The notes: generated by a model from the letters alone, not told the origin. Shown: positions 1 to 9,420, numbered from the stretch's first letter. The stretch: 64,000 nt of DNA from an uncultured Verrucomicrobia subdivision 3 bacterium (GCA_903858275.1 CAIOIC010000063.1:1-64000), one strand, 5' to 3'. Numbers and translations are program-made.

Positions 1-639
1 AAGGCTCGCGCGCTTGGCGCGAAGTTCAATTCCTACACCGAAGACTTTGGCAAACTCAACCAGAAGGCTGCCGCTGACCTCATCGCCAAAATCATCGCCG
101 ACACCGGCCGCGTGGACATCCTCGTGAACAACGCCGGCATTATCCGCCGCGCGCCCATCGTGGACCATCCCGAGGCCGACTGGAACGCGCTGCTGCAAAT
201 CAATCTTTCCGCGCCGTTCTTCCTCACGCAGGCCGTGGCCAAGTGGTGGCTTACCGGCGGCCGCGAAAAATCCCCGGCGGATGCCCGGCTCAAGGTCGTG
301 AACATCGCCTCCATGCTGTCCTTCCAGGGCGGAATTTTTGTGCCCGGCTACACCGCCGCCAAGAGCGGCATCGCCGGCATCACCAAGGCGTTTGCGAACG
401 AACTGGCCAAGGAGCGCTGCAACTTCAACGCCATCGCCCCGGGCTACGTCGCCACCGAGAACACGCGCCCGCTCCGCGAGGACGAGAAGCGCAGCGAATC
501 CATTCTGGCGCGCATCCCGGAAAACCGCTGGGCCGAACCGTCCGACATTGCGGAACCCATCCTGTTCCTCGCCTCCAAGGACGCCGATTACATGAACGGC
601 ACCATCATGAACGTGGATGGCGGCTGGCTGGCGCGCTGA
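1..639 (+). CDS. kduD: 2-dehydro-3-deoxy-D-gluconate 5-dehydrogenase (KduD), 5'-truncated
   Basis: This is a short-chain dehydrogenase open from the first base, so its N-terminus with the Rossmann TGxxxGIG loop lies outside the window. Visible SDR landmarks are DILVNNAG, the catalytic Ser in NIASMLSFQGG, and the YTAAK Tyr-Lys pair. The C-terminal NVDGGWLAR ending and the segments IIRRAP and NAIAPGYVATENT are characteristic of KduD rather than generic SDRs. KduD reduces 5-keto-4-deoxyuronate-derived diketo sugar to 2-keto-3-deoxygluconate in the cytoplasm during pectin or other uronate breakdown. The neighbouring unsaturated uronyl hydrolase, lyase-like gene and KDPG aldolase fit this pathway. 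The 3' end is complete. A less specific SDR assignment is the only real alternative. Confidence 0.88.
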   Translation, partial: KARALGAKFNSYTEDFGKLNQKAAADLIAKIIADTGRVDILVNNAGIIRRAPIVDHPEADWNALLQINLSAPFFLTQAVAKWWLTGGREKSPADARLKVVNIASMLSFQGGIFVPGYTAAKSGIAGITKAFANELAKERCNFNAIAPGYVATENTRPLREDEKRSESILARIPENRWAEPSDIAEPILFLASKDADYMNGTIMNVDGGWLAR

Positions 640-725
640 TGTATTTGTCAAATATCTGAATGAAAACAGTAACCTTTTGGTTCGGTTTTCATCTGAACTC
701 ACAACCTCACCAATTATTAACTGTT

Positions 726-2987
726 ATGAAAAAATCATTCACTCGCTTGTCGGTCGCTTTGGTCGCCGTTCTTTCTTTGGCGGCTGTTCCGCTGCCGGCT
801 TTTTCGGCGAACTCGGAAATTACTCCCAAAGCGGTGCTGGACGTCATGCAGCGCGTGGCCGACTGGCAGCTGGCCAATCCGTCCAAGCACAAAGCGACCG
901 ACTGGACGCAGGGCGCGGGCGACGCCGGCATGATGGCGCTGGCGGGGATTTCCGGCGACGTCAAGTATCGCAACGCCATGCTCGCGATGGGCGAGACGAA
1001 TGAATGGAAACTGGGGCTGCGCAAATTCCATGCGGATGACCACGCCGTCGGCCAGTCTTATTGCGAGCTGTATTTCCTGTATCGTGAACCGAAGATGCTC
1101 GCGCCGCTGCGGGCCGGTTTTGATGATATTTTGAAGAATCCTTCCGACGCTCTCAGCCTTGATTTTGCGCTGCCCAAGCGCAAATCGCAGGAGCTTTGGT
1201 CCTGGTGCGATTCATTATTTATGGGTCCGCCGGCCTGGGTGCGGCTCTACACGGCCACGGGCGACGAGCGTTACCTCAATTTCGCTGTGAAGGAATGGTG
1301 GCGCACTTCGGACTACCTTTACGACAATGAGGAACATCTCTATTTCCGCGACAGCAGCTATTTCAAAAAGACCGAGGCCAACGGGAAAAAGGTTTTCTGG
1401 GGCCGCGGCAATGGCTGGGTGATGGGCGGGCTGGTCCGGACCCTGCAATATCTGCCGGTGAATCATCCAGATCGTCCGCGCTTTGAAAAACAGTTCAAGG
1501 AAATGTCCGCTAAAATTCTGACCTGTCAGCAGCCGGATGGGCTTTGGCGCGCGAGCCTGCTCGACCCGGACAGTTATCCGCTCAAGGAAACCAGTGGCTC
1601 CGGCTTTTACACCTACGCGCTGGCTTGGGGCGTGAATCAGGGCCTGCTCGACAGCAAGACTTTCAAGCCCGCCGTGATCAAGGCGTGGGCGGCGCTCGTC
1701 GGCTGCGTGGATGCGGATGGCAAGCTGACGCATGTCCAGCCGATCGGCGCGGATCCGAAGAAATTTGATGAAGGCGCCACGGAAGTCTATGGCGTGGGCG
1801 CGTTCCTGCTCGCGGGCAGTGAAGTTTACCGGCTGGCGGTTTTGGAAAATGGACCAAAGGAAATTCCATTGCCAGTGACCGCACCGCGACGTCCGGGCGA
1901 CCGAGCTTCTCGTGTTCTGCAACAAATTGTCAATGTTACCAATCCAGCCAAGTTTTGGCGCGAATGCGAAACCGTGGAAGTGGAACTGGGCGGCAACCGT
2001 GTGGTGATGGACGGATTGACCTCGCGGATTCTGGATTCACAGGGTTACTCGCCGGCCGCTGGCGGGAGCAAATTACTATTCCAAGTTGACCTCGCGCCGG
2101 GCGAGACGCGGACGTTTTATATCTTGGATGCAACTGCGTTGCCTGCCGTTCCGATGCCCATCGTGAAAACCTTTGCGCGTTTTGTGCCGGAGCGGATGGA
2201 TGATTTTGCGTGGGAGAGCGACCGCATTGCCCACCGCATGTATGGTCCCGCGTTGATCAAGGGTGAGGGCACCATCAGCAGCGGCGTGGATGTCTGGGTC
2301 AAACGCACCCGGAATCTCATCATCAACAAGTGGTATAAAGGCAATGATTACCACAAGGACAAGGGCGAAGGGATGGATTGCTACAGCGTGAGTCACAACG
2401 CCAAACCCACGCGCGGCGACGGCGGCCTGGGCATCTGGGCCGGTGGAAAAATCTGGGTTTCCAGCAACTTTGCCTCGCAACGGCTGATCACTTCCGGCCC
2501 GATTCGCAGCGAGTTTGAATTGACGTATGATGCGTGGGACGCCAACGGGCGGAAGGTTTCGGAAGTGAAGCGCCTGAGCATTGACGCCAATGGCAATTTC
2601 ACCCGCGCGCAGAGCACGTTCACAACGAGTGACAGCCAGCCGCTGGAAATCGGCATCGGCATCGCCGATCGCGGCGGCGACGGCAAGGTCGCCAGCGATT
2701 TGAAGGCGGGCTGGCTGGCTTACTGGGAACCGGCGGGCGGCAAAACCGGGGCCAACGGAAACACCGCTTGCGCGCTGGTGCTGCCGGATGGCGTGCAGGA
2801 ATTCACCAAGGATGCCGCCAATTTGGTGGCCATCGCAAAAGCCAAGCCGGGGCAGCCGTTTGTGTATTTTCTGGGGGCGGGGTGGAGCAAGAGCGGTGAT
2901 TTCACAAACAATGTGCAGTGGGAAGCCTATGTGAAACGTTTCGCCGAGCGACGCGGCCAGCCAGTGCGGTTGACGGTGGGCAAATGA
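726..2987 (+). CDS. GH105/GH88-like unsaturated uronyl hydrolase with C-terminal DUF4861 domain
   Basis: The product is about 753 aa. I chose the ATG at 726 because it begins a clear Sec signal peptide (MKKSFTRLSVALVAVLSL, AFSA cleavage region); the open frame extends upstream to 660 without a signal. Residues about 30-370 form an alpha/alpha-barrel hydrolase of the YteR/GH105 type, with WSWCDSLFMGPP (D162 at the usual catalytic Asp position) and WGRGNGWVMGGL. Residues about 385-750 match a DUF4861-type beta-rich domain often fused to such hydrolases. It should remove 4,5-unsaturated uronic acid from lyase products in the periplasm, feeding KduD and KDPG aldolase. The next gene starts about 20 nt downstream, which suggests co-transcription. 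The exact substrate (rhamnogalacturonan, ulvan or other) cannot be told. Confidence 0.85.
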   Translation: MKKSFTRLSVALVAVLSLAAVPLPAFSANSEITPKAVLDVMQRVADWQLANPSKHKATDWTQGAGDAGMMALAGISGDVKYRNAMLAMGETNEWKLGLRKFHADDHAVGQSYCELYFLYREPKMLAPLRAGFDDILKNPSDALSLDFALPKRKSQELWSWCDSLFMGPPAWVRLYTATGDERYLNFAVKEWWRTSDYLYDNEEHLYFRDSSYFKKTEANGKKVFWGRGNGWVMGGLVRTLQYLPVNHPDRPRFEKQFKEMSAKILTCQQPDGLWRASLLDPDSYPLKETSGSGFYTYALAWGVNQGLLDSKTFKPAVIKAWAALVGCVDADGKLTHVQPIGADPKKFDEGATEVYGVGAFLLAGSEVYRLAVLENGPKEIPLPVTAPRRPGDRASRVLQQIVNVTNPAKFWRECETVEVELGGNRVVMDGLTSRILDSQGYSPAAGGSKLLFQVDLAPGETRTFYILDATALPAVPMPIVKTFARFVPERMDDFAWESDRIAHRMYGPALIKGEGTISSGVDVWVKRTRNLIINKWYKGNDYHKDKGEGMDCYSVSHNAKPTRGDGGLGIWAGGKIWVSSNFASQRLITSGPIRSEFELTYDAWDANGRKVSEVKRLSIDANGNFTRAQSTFTTSDSQPLEIGIGIADRGGDGKVASDLKAGWLAYWEPAGGKTGANGNTACALVLPDGVQEFTKDAANLVAIAKAKPGQPFVYFLGAGWSKSGDFTNNVQWEAYVKRFAERRGQPVRLTVGK

Positions 2988-3006
2988 TTTGCCGTCTGCC
3001 ATTCTG

Positions 3007-4419
3007 ATGCGATCGGGAATTAAAAAACTCTTGCCGGTATTGCTGGCTCTCGGAAGCCTCGCTGCCAGCGCGGCAGAGAAATCACTCGCACCAACCGCCG
3101 ATGGCTACCGAGGGATCTGGTTCACTCTGGGCCAGTTTTCCAAATACGGCGATAAATACTCTGGCGGACTCGGCACTTACACCGCCAACCATGAGCCGAT
3201 GGCCGTATATGCCCCGCAGGTGAACAAGACGTTCTTCACCTACGGCGGCACGGTTCCGGGGCAGCGGCATCTCCTGATCATGGTGGCTTACTACGATCAC
3301 CAAACTGGAACGGTGCCGCGTCCGGTGGTTGTCTATGACAAAATGGACGTGAATGATCCCCACGACAATGCCTGCATCAATATTGATGATCAGGGTTACA
3401 TCTGGGTCTTTATCAGCGGCCGCAACGTGGTTCGCCTCGGTTTAAAATTCCGCAGCCGGGAGCCATTCAGCATCGCTGCGTTTGACCGGGTTGAAGAAAA
3501 AGTGATGACGTATCCGCAGGCGTGGTATCTGCCGGGGCAGGGGTGGTTCCACCTCTTTACCAAGTATGCGCCGGCGAGCCGGCCTGGTTTTTATGCGCGC
3601 GAACTTTACTGGCAGACCAGCGCCGATGGCAAAACGTGGACCGGTGACCGTAAGCTGGCCGGCTTTGGCGGGCATTATCAGGTCAGCGGCGTTTGTGGTC
3701 GTAAGATTGGAAGTTTTTTCAATTTTCATCCCGGAGGGGATGTGGATAAACGCTCGAACCTTTATTACGCTCAGACTGAAGACTTCGGCCAGACCTGGAC
3801 CACTGTGGACGGCCAACTGATTGAACTTCCTTTGCATGAGGTGAAAAATCCCGCGCTCGTGTTTGATTTTCAAGCGCAGGGCAAACTCATGTATACCTGC
3901 GACCTCAACTTTGATCGCGCCGGCTACCCCTTGCTGCTCTATGTGACCAGTCGCGGTGCCCAACCCGGACCGGATAATGATCCGCGTGAGCTTTGTCTCT
4001 CACGCTGGGATGGCAAGACATGGCAGACCAGTGTCATTTCCAAAGTCGGCCACAATTATGCCATGGGCAGCCTGTGGGTTGACGGCGATGAATGGAAGGT
4101 GATTGCCCCGACCGGGACCGGTCCTCAGCCCTTGGGTTCCGGCGGTGAAATGTGTCTTTGGGTCAGCAAGAATCAAGGCAAGTCTTGGGCGATGAAAAAA
4201 CAGCTGACCCGCGCCAGCCCGATGAACCACAACTACGCCCGCCGTCCGCTCAATGCCCGCGACCCTTTCTTCACTTTCTGGGCCGACGGCAATCCGGACA
4301 AGTTTTCGGAATCGCATCTGTATTTCGGTGACGCCAGTGGAAAGCGCGTATGGCAATTGCCGTATGCCATGACCAATTCCACCGCCAAACCGGTTCTGAT
4401 CCAGTTTAACGTCCCGTGA
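3007..4419 (+). CDS. Secreted BNR_4 repeat-containing protein
   Basis: The product is about 470 aa with a Sec signal peptide (MRSGIKKLLPVLLALGSLAASAAEK). The first ATG is at 3007; an upstream TTG at 2989 in the same frame is also possible and would add six residues. The mature part resembles the BNR_4 (sialidase-like propeller) family: GYRGIWFTLGQ at the start, repeated Asp-box-like turns such as SADGKTWTGD and TEDFGQTWTT, and SKNQGKSWAM near the end. These proteins are common in polysaccharide-use loci, where some act as lyases or hydrolases, but no function is established for this one. It lies between the GH105 gene and the heparinase-like gene and probably shares their transcript. Confidence 0.75.
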   Translation: MRSGIKKLLPVLLALGSLAASAAEKSLAPTADGYRGIWFTLGQFSKYGDKYSGGLGTYTANHEPMAVYAPQVNKTFFTYGGTVPGQRHLLIMVAYYDHQTGTVPRPVVVYDKMDVNDPHDNACINIDDQGYIWVFISGRNVVRLGLKFRSREPFSIAAFDRVEEKVMTYPQAWYLPGQGWFHLFTKYAPASRPGFYARELYWQTSADGKTWTGDRKLAGFGGHYQVSGVCGRKIGSFFNFHPGGDVDKRSNLYYAQTEDFGQTWTTVDGQLIELPLHEVKNPALVFDFQAQGKLMYTCDLNFDRAGYPLLLYVTSRGAQPGPDNDPRELCLSRWDGKTWQTSVISKVGHNYAMGSLWVDGDEWKVIAPTGTGPQPLGSGGEMCLWVSKNQGKSWAMKKQLTRASPMNHNYARRPLNARDPFFTFWADGNPDKFSESHLYFGDASGKRVWQLPYAMTNSTAKPVLIQFNVP

Positions 4420-4455
4420 TTTTCATGGCCTCCGCCGTGAGCCCCGTTCGGATTT
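4416..4455 (-). pseudogene. Possible vestige of a KDPG aldolase 3' end
   Basis: On the minus strand this short stretch would encode GLTAEAMKI. The intact eda gene at 6402-7043 ends with ALTAEAMKV. By eye about 27 of 33 bases match across the two regions. The fragment sits in the leader of the heparinase-like gene, in the same orientation as eda. It looks like the remains of a duplicated or rearranged eda tail. The match is short, so chance or convergent sequence is not excluded. Confidence 0.35.
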
Positions 4456-4481
4456 GCTCCACTTGTTGCAAATGGTTTTTT

Positions 4482-6398
4482 ATGAAACAAATTATACGGC
4501 TTTTAATATTACTAGCACTGGTGGATGCGGCCGGCGCCGCGCCGGCCATTGTTAAACCAGTAAAGAGTAACCAGCCATTTGTGGAATTGGATCCGTCGCG
4601 CATTGTTGAACTGGCGGTAATGTTGCCGGAAAAGGCGCGCGGTTTCGGCGCACCGTGCAGCGATCGGTCGGTGTGGTCGGCGTTGGCCACGAATGCGAGT
4701 TTCAAGAAAGCGGTGGTTACGGCGACGAGACAGCTCGGGAATGAATTACCGCCGTGGAGTGACGATTTGTATCTGGATTATTCCCGAACCGGCAAACGGC
4801 CGGCAGGTGAAAAGATGATGGGGAACCGCCATGGTCTGATTAGACAGCTGGTTTGGGCCGAATGCATTGAAAACCAGGGCCGCTTCATGCCGGATATCGA
4901 GAAGATGCTGCTGGAGTATGCTCAGGAACCAACCTGGACACTGCCGGCGCACGACCGCAACCTGAGCTGTTTCAAGGGCACGGCCTACAGCGTGGATCTG
5001 GCCTCGTCCGCGTTCGGGCACGAGCTGGCGCAGGTGCTCTGGCTGCTGGGGGACAAGATCAGCGCCGGCACGTGCGCGAAAGTGATGGGCGCATTGGAGC
5101 AGCGCATCTTCGCGCCCCTGCGCGAATCGTTCCGCACCGGCAAGGGCAATGGCTGGCTGCATGCCGAGATGAATTGGAACCCCGTCTGCCTTTCGGGCGG
5201 GGTTGGCGCGGCGCTCGCCGTGCTTCCGGACCGCCGGGATCGCGCCTTGTTTGCCGCCGCCGGGGAGCACTACAGCCGCTATTACCTGGCGGGCTTCTCT
5301 CCCGACGGCTACCTGGGCGAGGGCATGGGCTATTGGAACTATGGGATGTCGCATTTCCTGCTGCTGCGCGAACAGCTTTGGCAAACGACCCGGGGAAAGG
5401 TGGATCTTTTTGCCGATGCGAAAGTTCGCAACGCGGCGCTTTATGGGATCAATGCCGAAATGGTCAGCGGCTTCTATCCCGCAATCGCTGACTGCCGCTG
5501 GGGCACGAAGCCCAGCGAAGAGGTTCTCTGGTATCTCAGCCGCGCGCTCGGACTTGGTCTGCGCCGGTATGAAAATACCTATAATCCCATGAATCCAAGC
5601 GATCTGGTATTTGCTCCGATGAGAATCTTTCCCAACTCGCTTTCCGCGGTGAAGTCGGCGGGGATTGCTCGGGAAGGTCTCGGCTTGCGCTATTTCTTCG
5701 AGCAAGCCGGTGTGCTCGTATGTCGCACCGCGCCTGACGCCGGGCCGCCGATGGGGGCCGCGCTGAAGGGCGGCCATAACGATGAACCTCACAATCATAA
5801 CGACGTGGGCTCGTTTACGTTTGTGGTTGGTAAAGAAGCATTCGTCGCCGATCCCGGCGGTCCGTTTGTCTACAGCAGCAAAACCTTTGGCAAGGAACGC
5901 TACACCGCTTTCAAACTGTTCAGTTCGCTGGGCCACGATGTTCCGGTCGTTGCCGGTCGCGCTCAGATTCCTGGAAAGCTGGCGCGGGCAAAAATTCTCG
6001 CGACGAAGTTTTCCGGGACTAGCGATGAAATCTCCATGGACATCGCCTCCGCTTATGATGCCCCGGAACTGAAGAAATTGGTGCGGACTTTTGTTTTTGA
6101 TCGACGTTCTGAAACTTTGAAGGTTAGTGACGATTTCGAATTCAATCGTCCTGCTGCTTTCGAGGTAGCGCTGACGACCCGCGCGGAGTGGCAGCAGGTG
6201 GCTCCTGATAAAATTGAATTGCGCGCCGGCGGCGAACGCGTTGTCGCCGAGATACAGGCTCCGGGCGGGGTTACCATCACCAGCGAAACCATCGCCGAGG
6301 ATAGTCCGGCGTTCACCCGCATTGGCCTGAAGCTGAAGGATCCGCTTGCCTCCGGCAAGGTGGTCGTTCTGTTGTCTTCGGTCAAAACTGCAAAATAA
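4482..6398 (+). CDS. Heparinase II/III-like polysaccharide lyase family protein
   Basis: The product is about 638 aa. The ATG at 4482 starts a signal peptide (MKQIIRLLILLALVDAAGAAP); the open frame reaches back to 4416 but that part does not look secretory. An N-terminal alpha/alpha toroid (residues about 40-390) is followed by a beta-sandwich with the hallmark heparinase II/III segment GGHNDEPHNHNDVGSF and VADPGGPFVY. This family eliminates uronic-acid-containing polysaccharides to give unsaturated ends, which matches the upstream GH105 and KduD. The gene converges on eda with only 3 nt between the two stops. The substrate may be a uronan other than heparin; family membership is more certain than specificity. 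Confidence 0.82.
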   Translation: MKQIIRLLILLALVDAAGAAPAIVKPVKSNQPFVELDPSRIVELAVMLPEKARGFGAPCSDRSVWSALATNASFKKAVVTATRQLGNELPPWSDDLYLDYSRTGKRPAGEKMMGNRHGLIRQLVWAECIENQGRFMPDIEKMLLEYAQEPTWTLPAHDRNLSCFKGTAYSVDLASSAFGHELAQVLWLLGDKISAGTCAKVMGALEQRIFAPLRESFRTGKGNGWLHAEMNWNPVCLSGGVGAALAVLPDRRDRALFAAAGEHYSRYYLAGFSPDGYLGEGMGYWNYGMSHFLLLREQLWQTTRGKVDLFADAKVRNAALYGINAEMVSGFYPAIADCRWGTKPSEEVLWYLSRALGLGLRRYENTYNPMNPSDLVFAPMRIFPNSLSAVKSAGIAREGLGLRYFFEQAGVLVCRTAPDAGPPMGAALKGGHNDEPHNHNDVGSFTFVVGKEAFVADPGGPFVYSSKTFGKERYTAFKLFSSLGHDVPVVAGRAQIPGKLARAKILATKFSGTSDEISMDIASAYDAPELKKLVRTFVFDRRSETLKVSDDFEFNRPAAFEVALTTRAEWQQVAPDKIELRAGGERVVAEIQAPGGVTITSETIAEDSPAFTRIGLKLKDPLASGKVVVLLSSVKTAK

Positions 6399-6401
6399 TC
6401 T

Positions 6402-7043
6402 TTAGGACGGTCTTGCTGAAGCGATGACCTTCATCGCCTCCGCTGTGAGCGCCGTGATCTTGGCCCAATTCTTTTCCGCCACCAGCTTGCGTTCCGCCAT
6501 CCAGGAGCCGCCCACGGCGGCCACCTGCGGAATGGCGAGATAGTTCGGCAGGGTGGTTGCGGTAATCCCGCCGGTGGGCACAAATTGAACGCCGGTGTGG
6601 CCGAACGGGCCGATGAGCGCCTTGAGCGCATTCACGCCGCCGAAGGTTTCCGCCGGAAAGAATTTCAGCTGCTTCCAGCCCAGTTCCATGGCCCGCATGA
6701 CTTCGCTCGGCGTGACCACGCCGGGAAAGATCGGGAAATGATTTTCATGCGACGCCTTGGAAACCGCTTCGCTCAACCCGGGCGACACGCCGAATTGGGC
6801 GCCGGCATCCACCGCCTGTTTCACTTGATCGCCGGTCAGCAGGGTGCCGGCGCCGATGTAGATTTGCGGCACGCCCTGGCGGATTCGCCGGATGGATTCG
6901 GCGGCGCCGGCGGTGCGGAAGGTGACTTCCATGCATTTCAATCCGCCCGCCAGCAGGGCTTCCGCCAGCGGCACGGCGTCGTCCGCCTTGTCAATGACCG
7001 CCACGCAGATGATCCGTTGCTTGAGAAAATGTTCGGTGTTCAT
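6402..7043 (-). CDS. eda: 2-dehydro-3-deoxyphosphogluconate (KDPG) aldolase
   Basis: The protein is 213 aa, the usual length of the family, starting at the ATG complementary to 7041-7043; the open frame continues upstream into a repeat region without homology. It has the class I KDPG/KHG aldolase landmarks: E39 in KCMEVTFR, GAGTLLT, FPGVVTPSE, and Schiff-base lysine K127 in QLKFFPAE, followed by FVPTGGI. It splits KDPG into pyruvate and glyceraldehyde 3-phosphate, the last step of the uronate route begun by kduD at the window start. No KDG kinase is visible here. It is convergent with the heparinase-like gene. Confidence 0.95.
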   Translation of the reverse strand: MNTEHFLKQRIICVAVIDKADDAVPLAEALLAGGLKCMEVTFRTAGAAESIRRIRQGVPQIYIGAGTLLTGDQVKQAVDAGAQFGVSPGLSEAVSKASHENHFPIFPGVVTPSEVMRAMELGWKQLKFFPAETFGGVNALKALIGPFGHTGVQFVPTGGITATTLPNYLAIPQVAAVGGSWMAERKLVAEKNWAKITALTAEAMKVIASARPS

Positions 7044-7164
7044 AAATGTCCGGGCATGATAGCCGCTGGCCGCGGCGAGTGAACTCAAAATTGAGGAATT
7101 TGCCGCCCCGCCATCTGCCGCCAGGCTAGCGTCCTCAGCCGGAACCATGCCGATGAAAACGCCC

Positions 7165-7310
7165 TTAACCACAGATGAACACAGATGGACACAGATGCGG
7201 AGACATATTTGGAACCGGAAAAGCGTCTCACCCATGAGGGCCAGCCTGCCTGGGCTGGATCGGCCGTTTCCTCCGGCTTTGATCCGTGTTCATCCGTGTT
7301 CATCCGTGGT
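7165..7310. repeat. Inverted pair of 10-bp-period intergenic repeats
   Basis: The left arm (7169-7197) is built from units like ACAGATGAAC, and the right arm (7282-7310) from units like TCATCCGTGT. The reverse complement of the right arm matches the left arm at nearly every position, with A/G differences (accacagatgaac versus accacggatgaac). The pair brackets about 85 bp between eda and the permease gene. Such mobile-looking short-period repeats recur elsewhere in this window. A transcript could fold here. Confidence 0.75.
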
Positions 7311-7368
7311 TGCAAAGAATTGTTCCGGCTAAGAAATTGGCTTTGCTTGGCGCGGCGAATCCGCCAAG

Positions 7369-8604
7369 TTGGCGCGGGTCAAATCCTTGAAAACGCTGCA
7401 CAAATATCTCACGGGCCAGGTGCTCGCCGCGCTGCTGCTGACGGTGGCGGTGTTCACCTTCGTCGTGCTGCTGTTGAATGTCCTGAAAGACGTTCTGCCG
7501 CTGGTCTTCGGCGGTCACGTCTCCCTGTGGCTGGTGGTGAAAGCCGTCGGCTTGCTGACGCCGTTCGCGGTGGTCTACGCGCTGCCGATGGGATTTATCA
7601 CCGCGACGCTGCTGGTGTTTGGCCGGTTCAGCGCCGATCAGGAACTCACCGCCGCCCGGGCCGGCGGCGTGAGCCTGCTTTCGCTCATCATGCCGGTGCT
7701 GCTGCTGAGTCTGTTGTGTTGCGGCTTGAGCGCGTGGTTCAATATGGATCTCGGCCCGCGCTCGCGCGTGGCGTTCATCAATCTCCGGCGCGACCTGGCT
7801 TCGGAGCTGGTCAACGCGCAAATCCCCGAAGGCCGCTGCATCAAGGATTTTCCGGGCTACCTTTTTTTTGTGGAAAAGAACCGGGGCGGTGAATTGGAAA
7901 ACGTGAATATCTACCGGCTGCCGACGGCCACCAATCCGCCGTCCACGCTCCACGCGGCGCGCGGTCACCTGCTGCCCAATCGCGCGAGCAACCAGCTCGT
8001 GATCGATTTGGTGGATGCCCGCACGGTCACCGTCGGCCAGCGGGTTGCCATCAATTCTTTTCCGACACTTTCGATCAATTTCAGCCTCAATACCGTCACC
8101 AACCGCGTCAACAAGCCGAAAATCAGCGACATGACCTTCCTGCAATTGCGGCAGGAAATGCGGGAGCTTCGGGAGCTGGATTTCTCCGGCACAAATCTCG
8201 TTTCGGCCGCCAGCCGGGAGGGGTTGCAGGGATTGAACAAGGTTATTGCCGCGACCAATACGCTGTCCGCCAGCAATGAGTTTCTGCGCGATGCGGAAAA
8301 GATGCGGCAGCAGGCCATCGGCCGAGTGCGGGTGGCGATGCACCGGGAGATCGCTTTTTCGTTTGCCTGTTTCGGCTTCACGCTGGTGGGCATCCCCCTC
8401 GGTATTCGCGTCCACCGGCGCGAGACGAACGTCGGCATCGGCATCGCCCTAGGTCTGGTGGTGGTGTATTACGCCTTCATCATGCTGGGCGAATCGCTGG
8501 CCGCGCATCCGGATTTGTATCCGCACCTCATCCTGTGGCTGCCGAATTTCCTCTTCCAAGCCGTCGGCGCGGTCTTGCTCTGGCGGGCGAATCGGGGGAT
8601 TTGA
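7369..8604 (+). CDS. LptF/LptG family lipopolysaccharide export permease
   Basis: The product is about 411 aa. Membrane helices lie at the N-terminus (about residues 17-125) and C-terminus (about 320-405), with a periplasmic beta-jellyroll region between them, the YjgP/YjgQ topology. Features include KTLHKYLTGQVL at the start, DQELTAARAGGVS in the coupling region, and GIPLGIRVHRRETNVGIGIALGL. It would form the membrane part of the LPS transporter with LptB. Only TTG starts are near: 7369 and 7387 (before KTLHKYL), and neither has a convincing ribosome site, so the start is uncertain. Only one of the usual LptF/LptG pair is in the window, and I cannot say which. Confidence 0.85.
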   Translation: MARVKSLKTLHKYLTGQVLAALLLTVAVFTFVVLLLNVLKDVLPLVFGGHVSLWLVVKAVGLLTPFAVVYALPMGFITATLLVFGRFSADQELTAARAGGVSLLSLIMPVLLLSLLCCGLSAWFNMDLGPRSRVAFINLRRDLASELVNAQIPEGRCIKDFPGYLFFVEKNRGGELENVNIYRLPTATNPPSTLHAARGHLLPNRASNQLVIDLVDARTVTVGQRVAINSFPTLSINFSLNTVTNRVNKPKISDMTFLQLRQEMRELRELDFSGTNLVSAASREGLQGLNKVIAATNTLSASNEFLRDAEKMRQQAIGRVRVAMHREIAFSFACFGFTLVGIPLGIRVHRRETNVGIGIALGLVVVYYAFIMLGESLAAHPDLYPHLILWLPNFLFQAVGAVLLWRANRGI

Positions 8605-8613
8605 AAAACTTTA

Positions 8614-9276
8614 ATGAACATAACGGCCTTGAAAACAAAATTTCATTTTCTGGCTGTTCTCGCGTGTTCACTCGGAGCAATTGTTCAAATCCATGCGCAA
8701 GGCTACATCGTGCCGAACGGAGTATTTTCTGATTTGTATGAGCCGGGGCAAATCGACGTATGGAATCCCAGTGGAACACAAACGACTGGATTTAGTTTCA
8801 ACCCTTTTGGGAAACAGCAGCCCACCATTTATACAAATGTTTTTAGCTTCATTGAGCCGATGTCATTCGGTGTTCGCGTCTTTCTAGTTCAGTCAAACGA
8901 AGCCATCAGCTTGCAGCCGATCCTATCACAAAGCTGGACAGAATTGGGTTACGCACCTAGTTATACGTTTGCCAATGGAGTTCCGTTTTATGTGGCGCTT
9001 TATACTGGAAATAATTTTGCTCCGCCTTATCCACCAACACCTCCATATCAATATTTAGACCCGGTTTTCGGCTGGGCTTTATTAATGAATAATCATGGTA
9101 ATATACAAGTTTTGGATTACGCGGTGGAATATGGCGGGGCCGGAATCTTCGCCGGAACACAAACCATCATTCAGCCCGTCCCTGAACCTAGCATGTTTGC
9201 CTTGTCTGCTTTGGGCGGCTTGCTGCTTGGCTTGCTGCTCGGCTTGCGGCGTTGGCGGATGAATTATCAGGTTTGA
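8614..9276 (+). CDS. PEP-CTERM sorting-domain protein of unknown function
   Basis: The product is 220 aa with an N-terminal signal peptide ending near IHAQG. The C-terminus has the tripartite PEP-CTERM signal: VPEPSM, a hydrophobic helix of Ala/Leu/Gly residues, and a basic tail RRWRM. Exosortase would cut there and attach the protein at the cell surface or exopolysaccharide. The middle is rich in Pro, Tyr and Asn, with no domain I recognise. Base and codon use is visibly more AT-rich than in the flanking permease and lepA genes, which hints at separate ancestry. It begins 9 nt after the permease stop, so it may be co-transcribed. Confidence 0.72.
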   Translation: MNITALKTKFHFLAVLACSLGAIVQIHAQGYIVPNGVFSDLYEPGQIDVWNPSGTQTTGFSFNPFGKQQPTIYTNVFSFIEPMSFGVRVFLVQSNEAISLQPILSQSWTELGYAPSYTFANGVPFYVALYTGNNFAPPYPPTPPYQYLDPVFGWALLMNNHGNIQVLDYAVEYGGAGIFAGTQTIIQPVPEPSMFALSALGGLLLGLLLGLRRWRMNYQV

Positions 9277-9420
9277 ACCCCTCTTGCCGGTCAAATTTCC
9301 TTTTCTTCAATCGTATTCCAGATATTCTACTGCGCTCGCTGAATGGCGTTGCATCGTGAATGGTTGAATCGAGTGCCGATGTGATGTTTCCATCTCAGTG
9401 ACCAGTTATTTGACGCACAA

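Noticed and set aside
7165..7310. CRISPR array or insertion-sequence ends at the short-period repeats.
   Set aside because: Units of 8-10 bases without spacers do not form a CRISPR; no transposase, target duplication or terminal inverted repeat of an insertion sequence was found.
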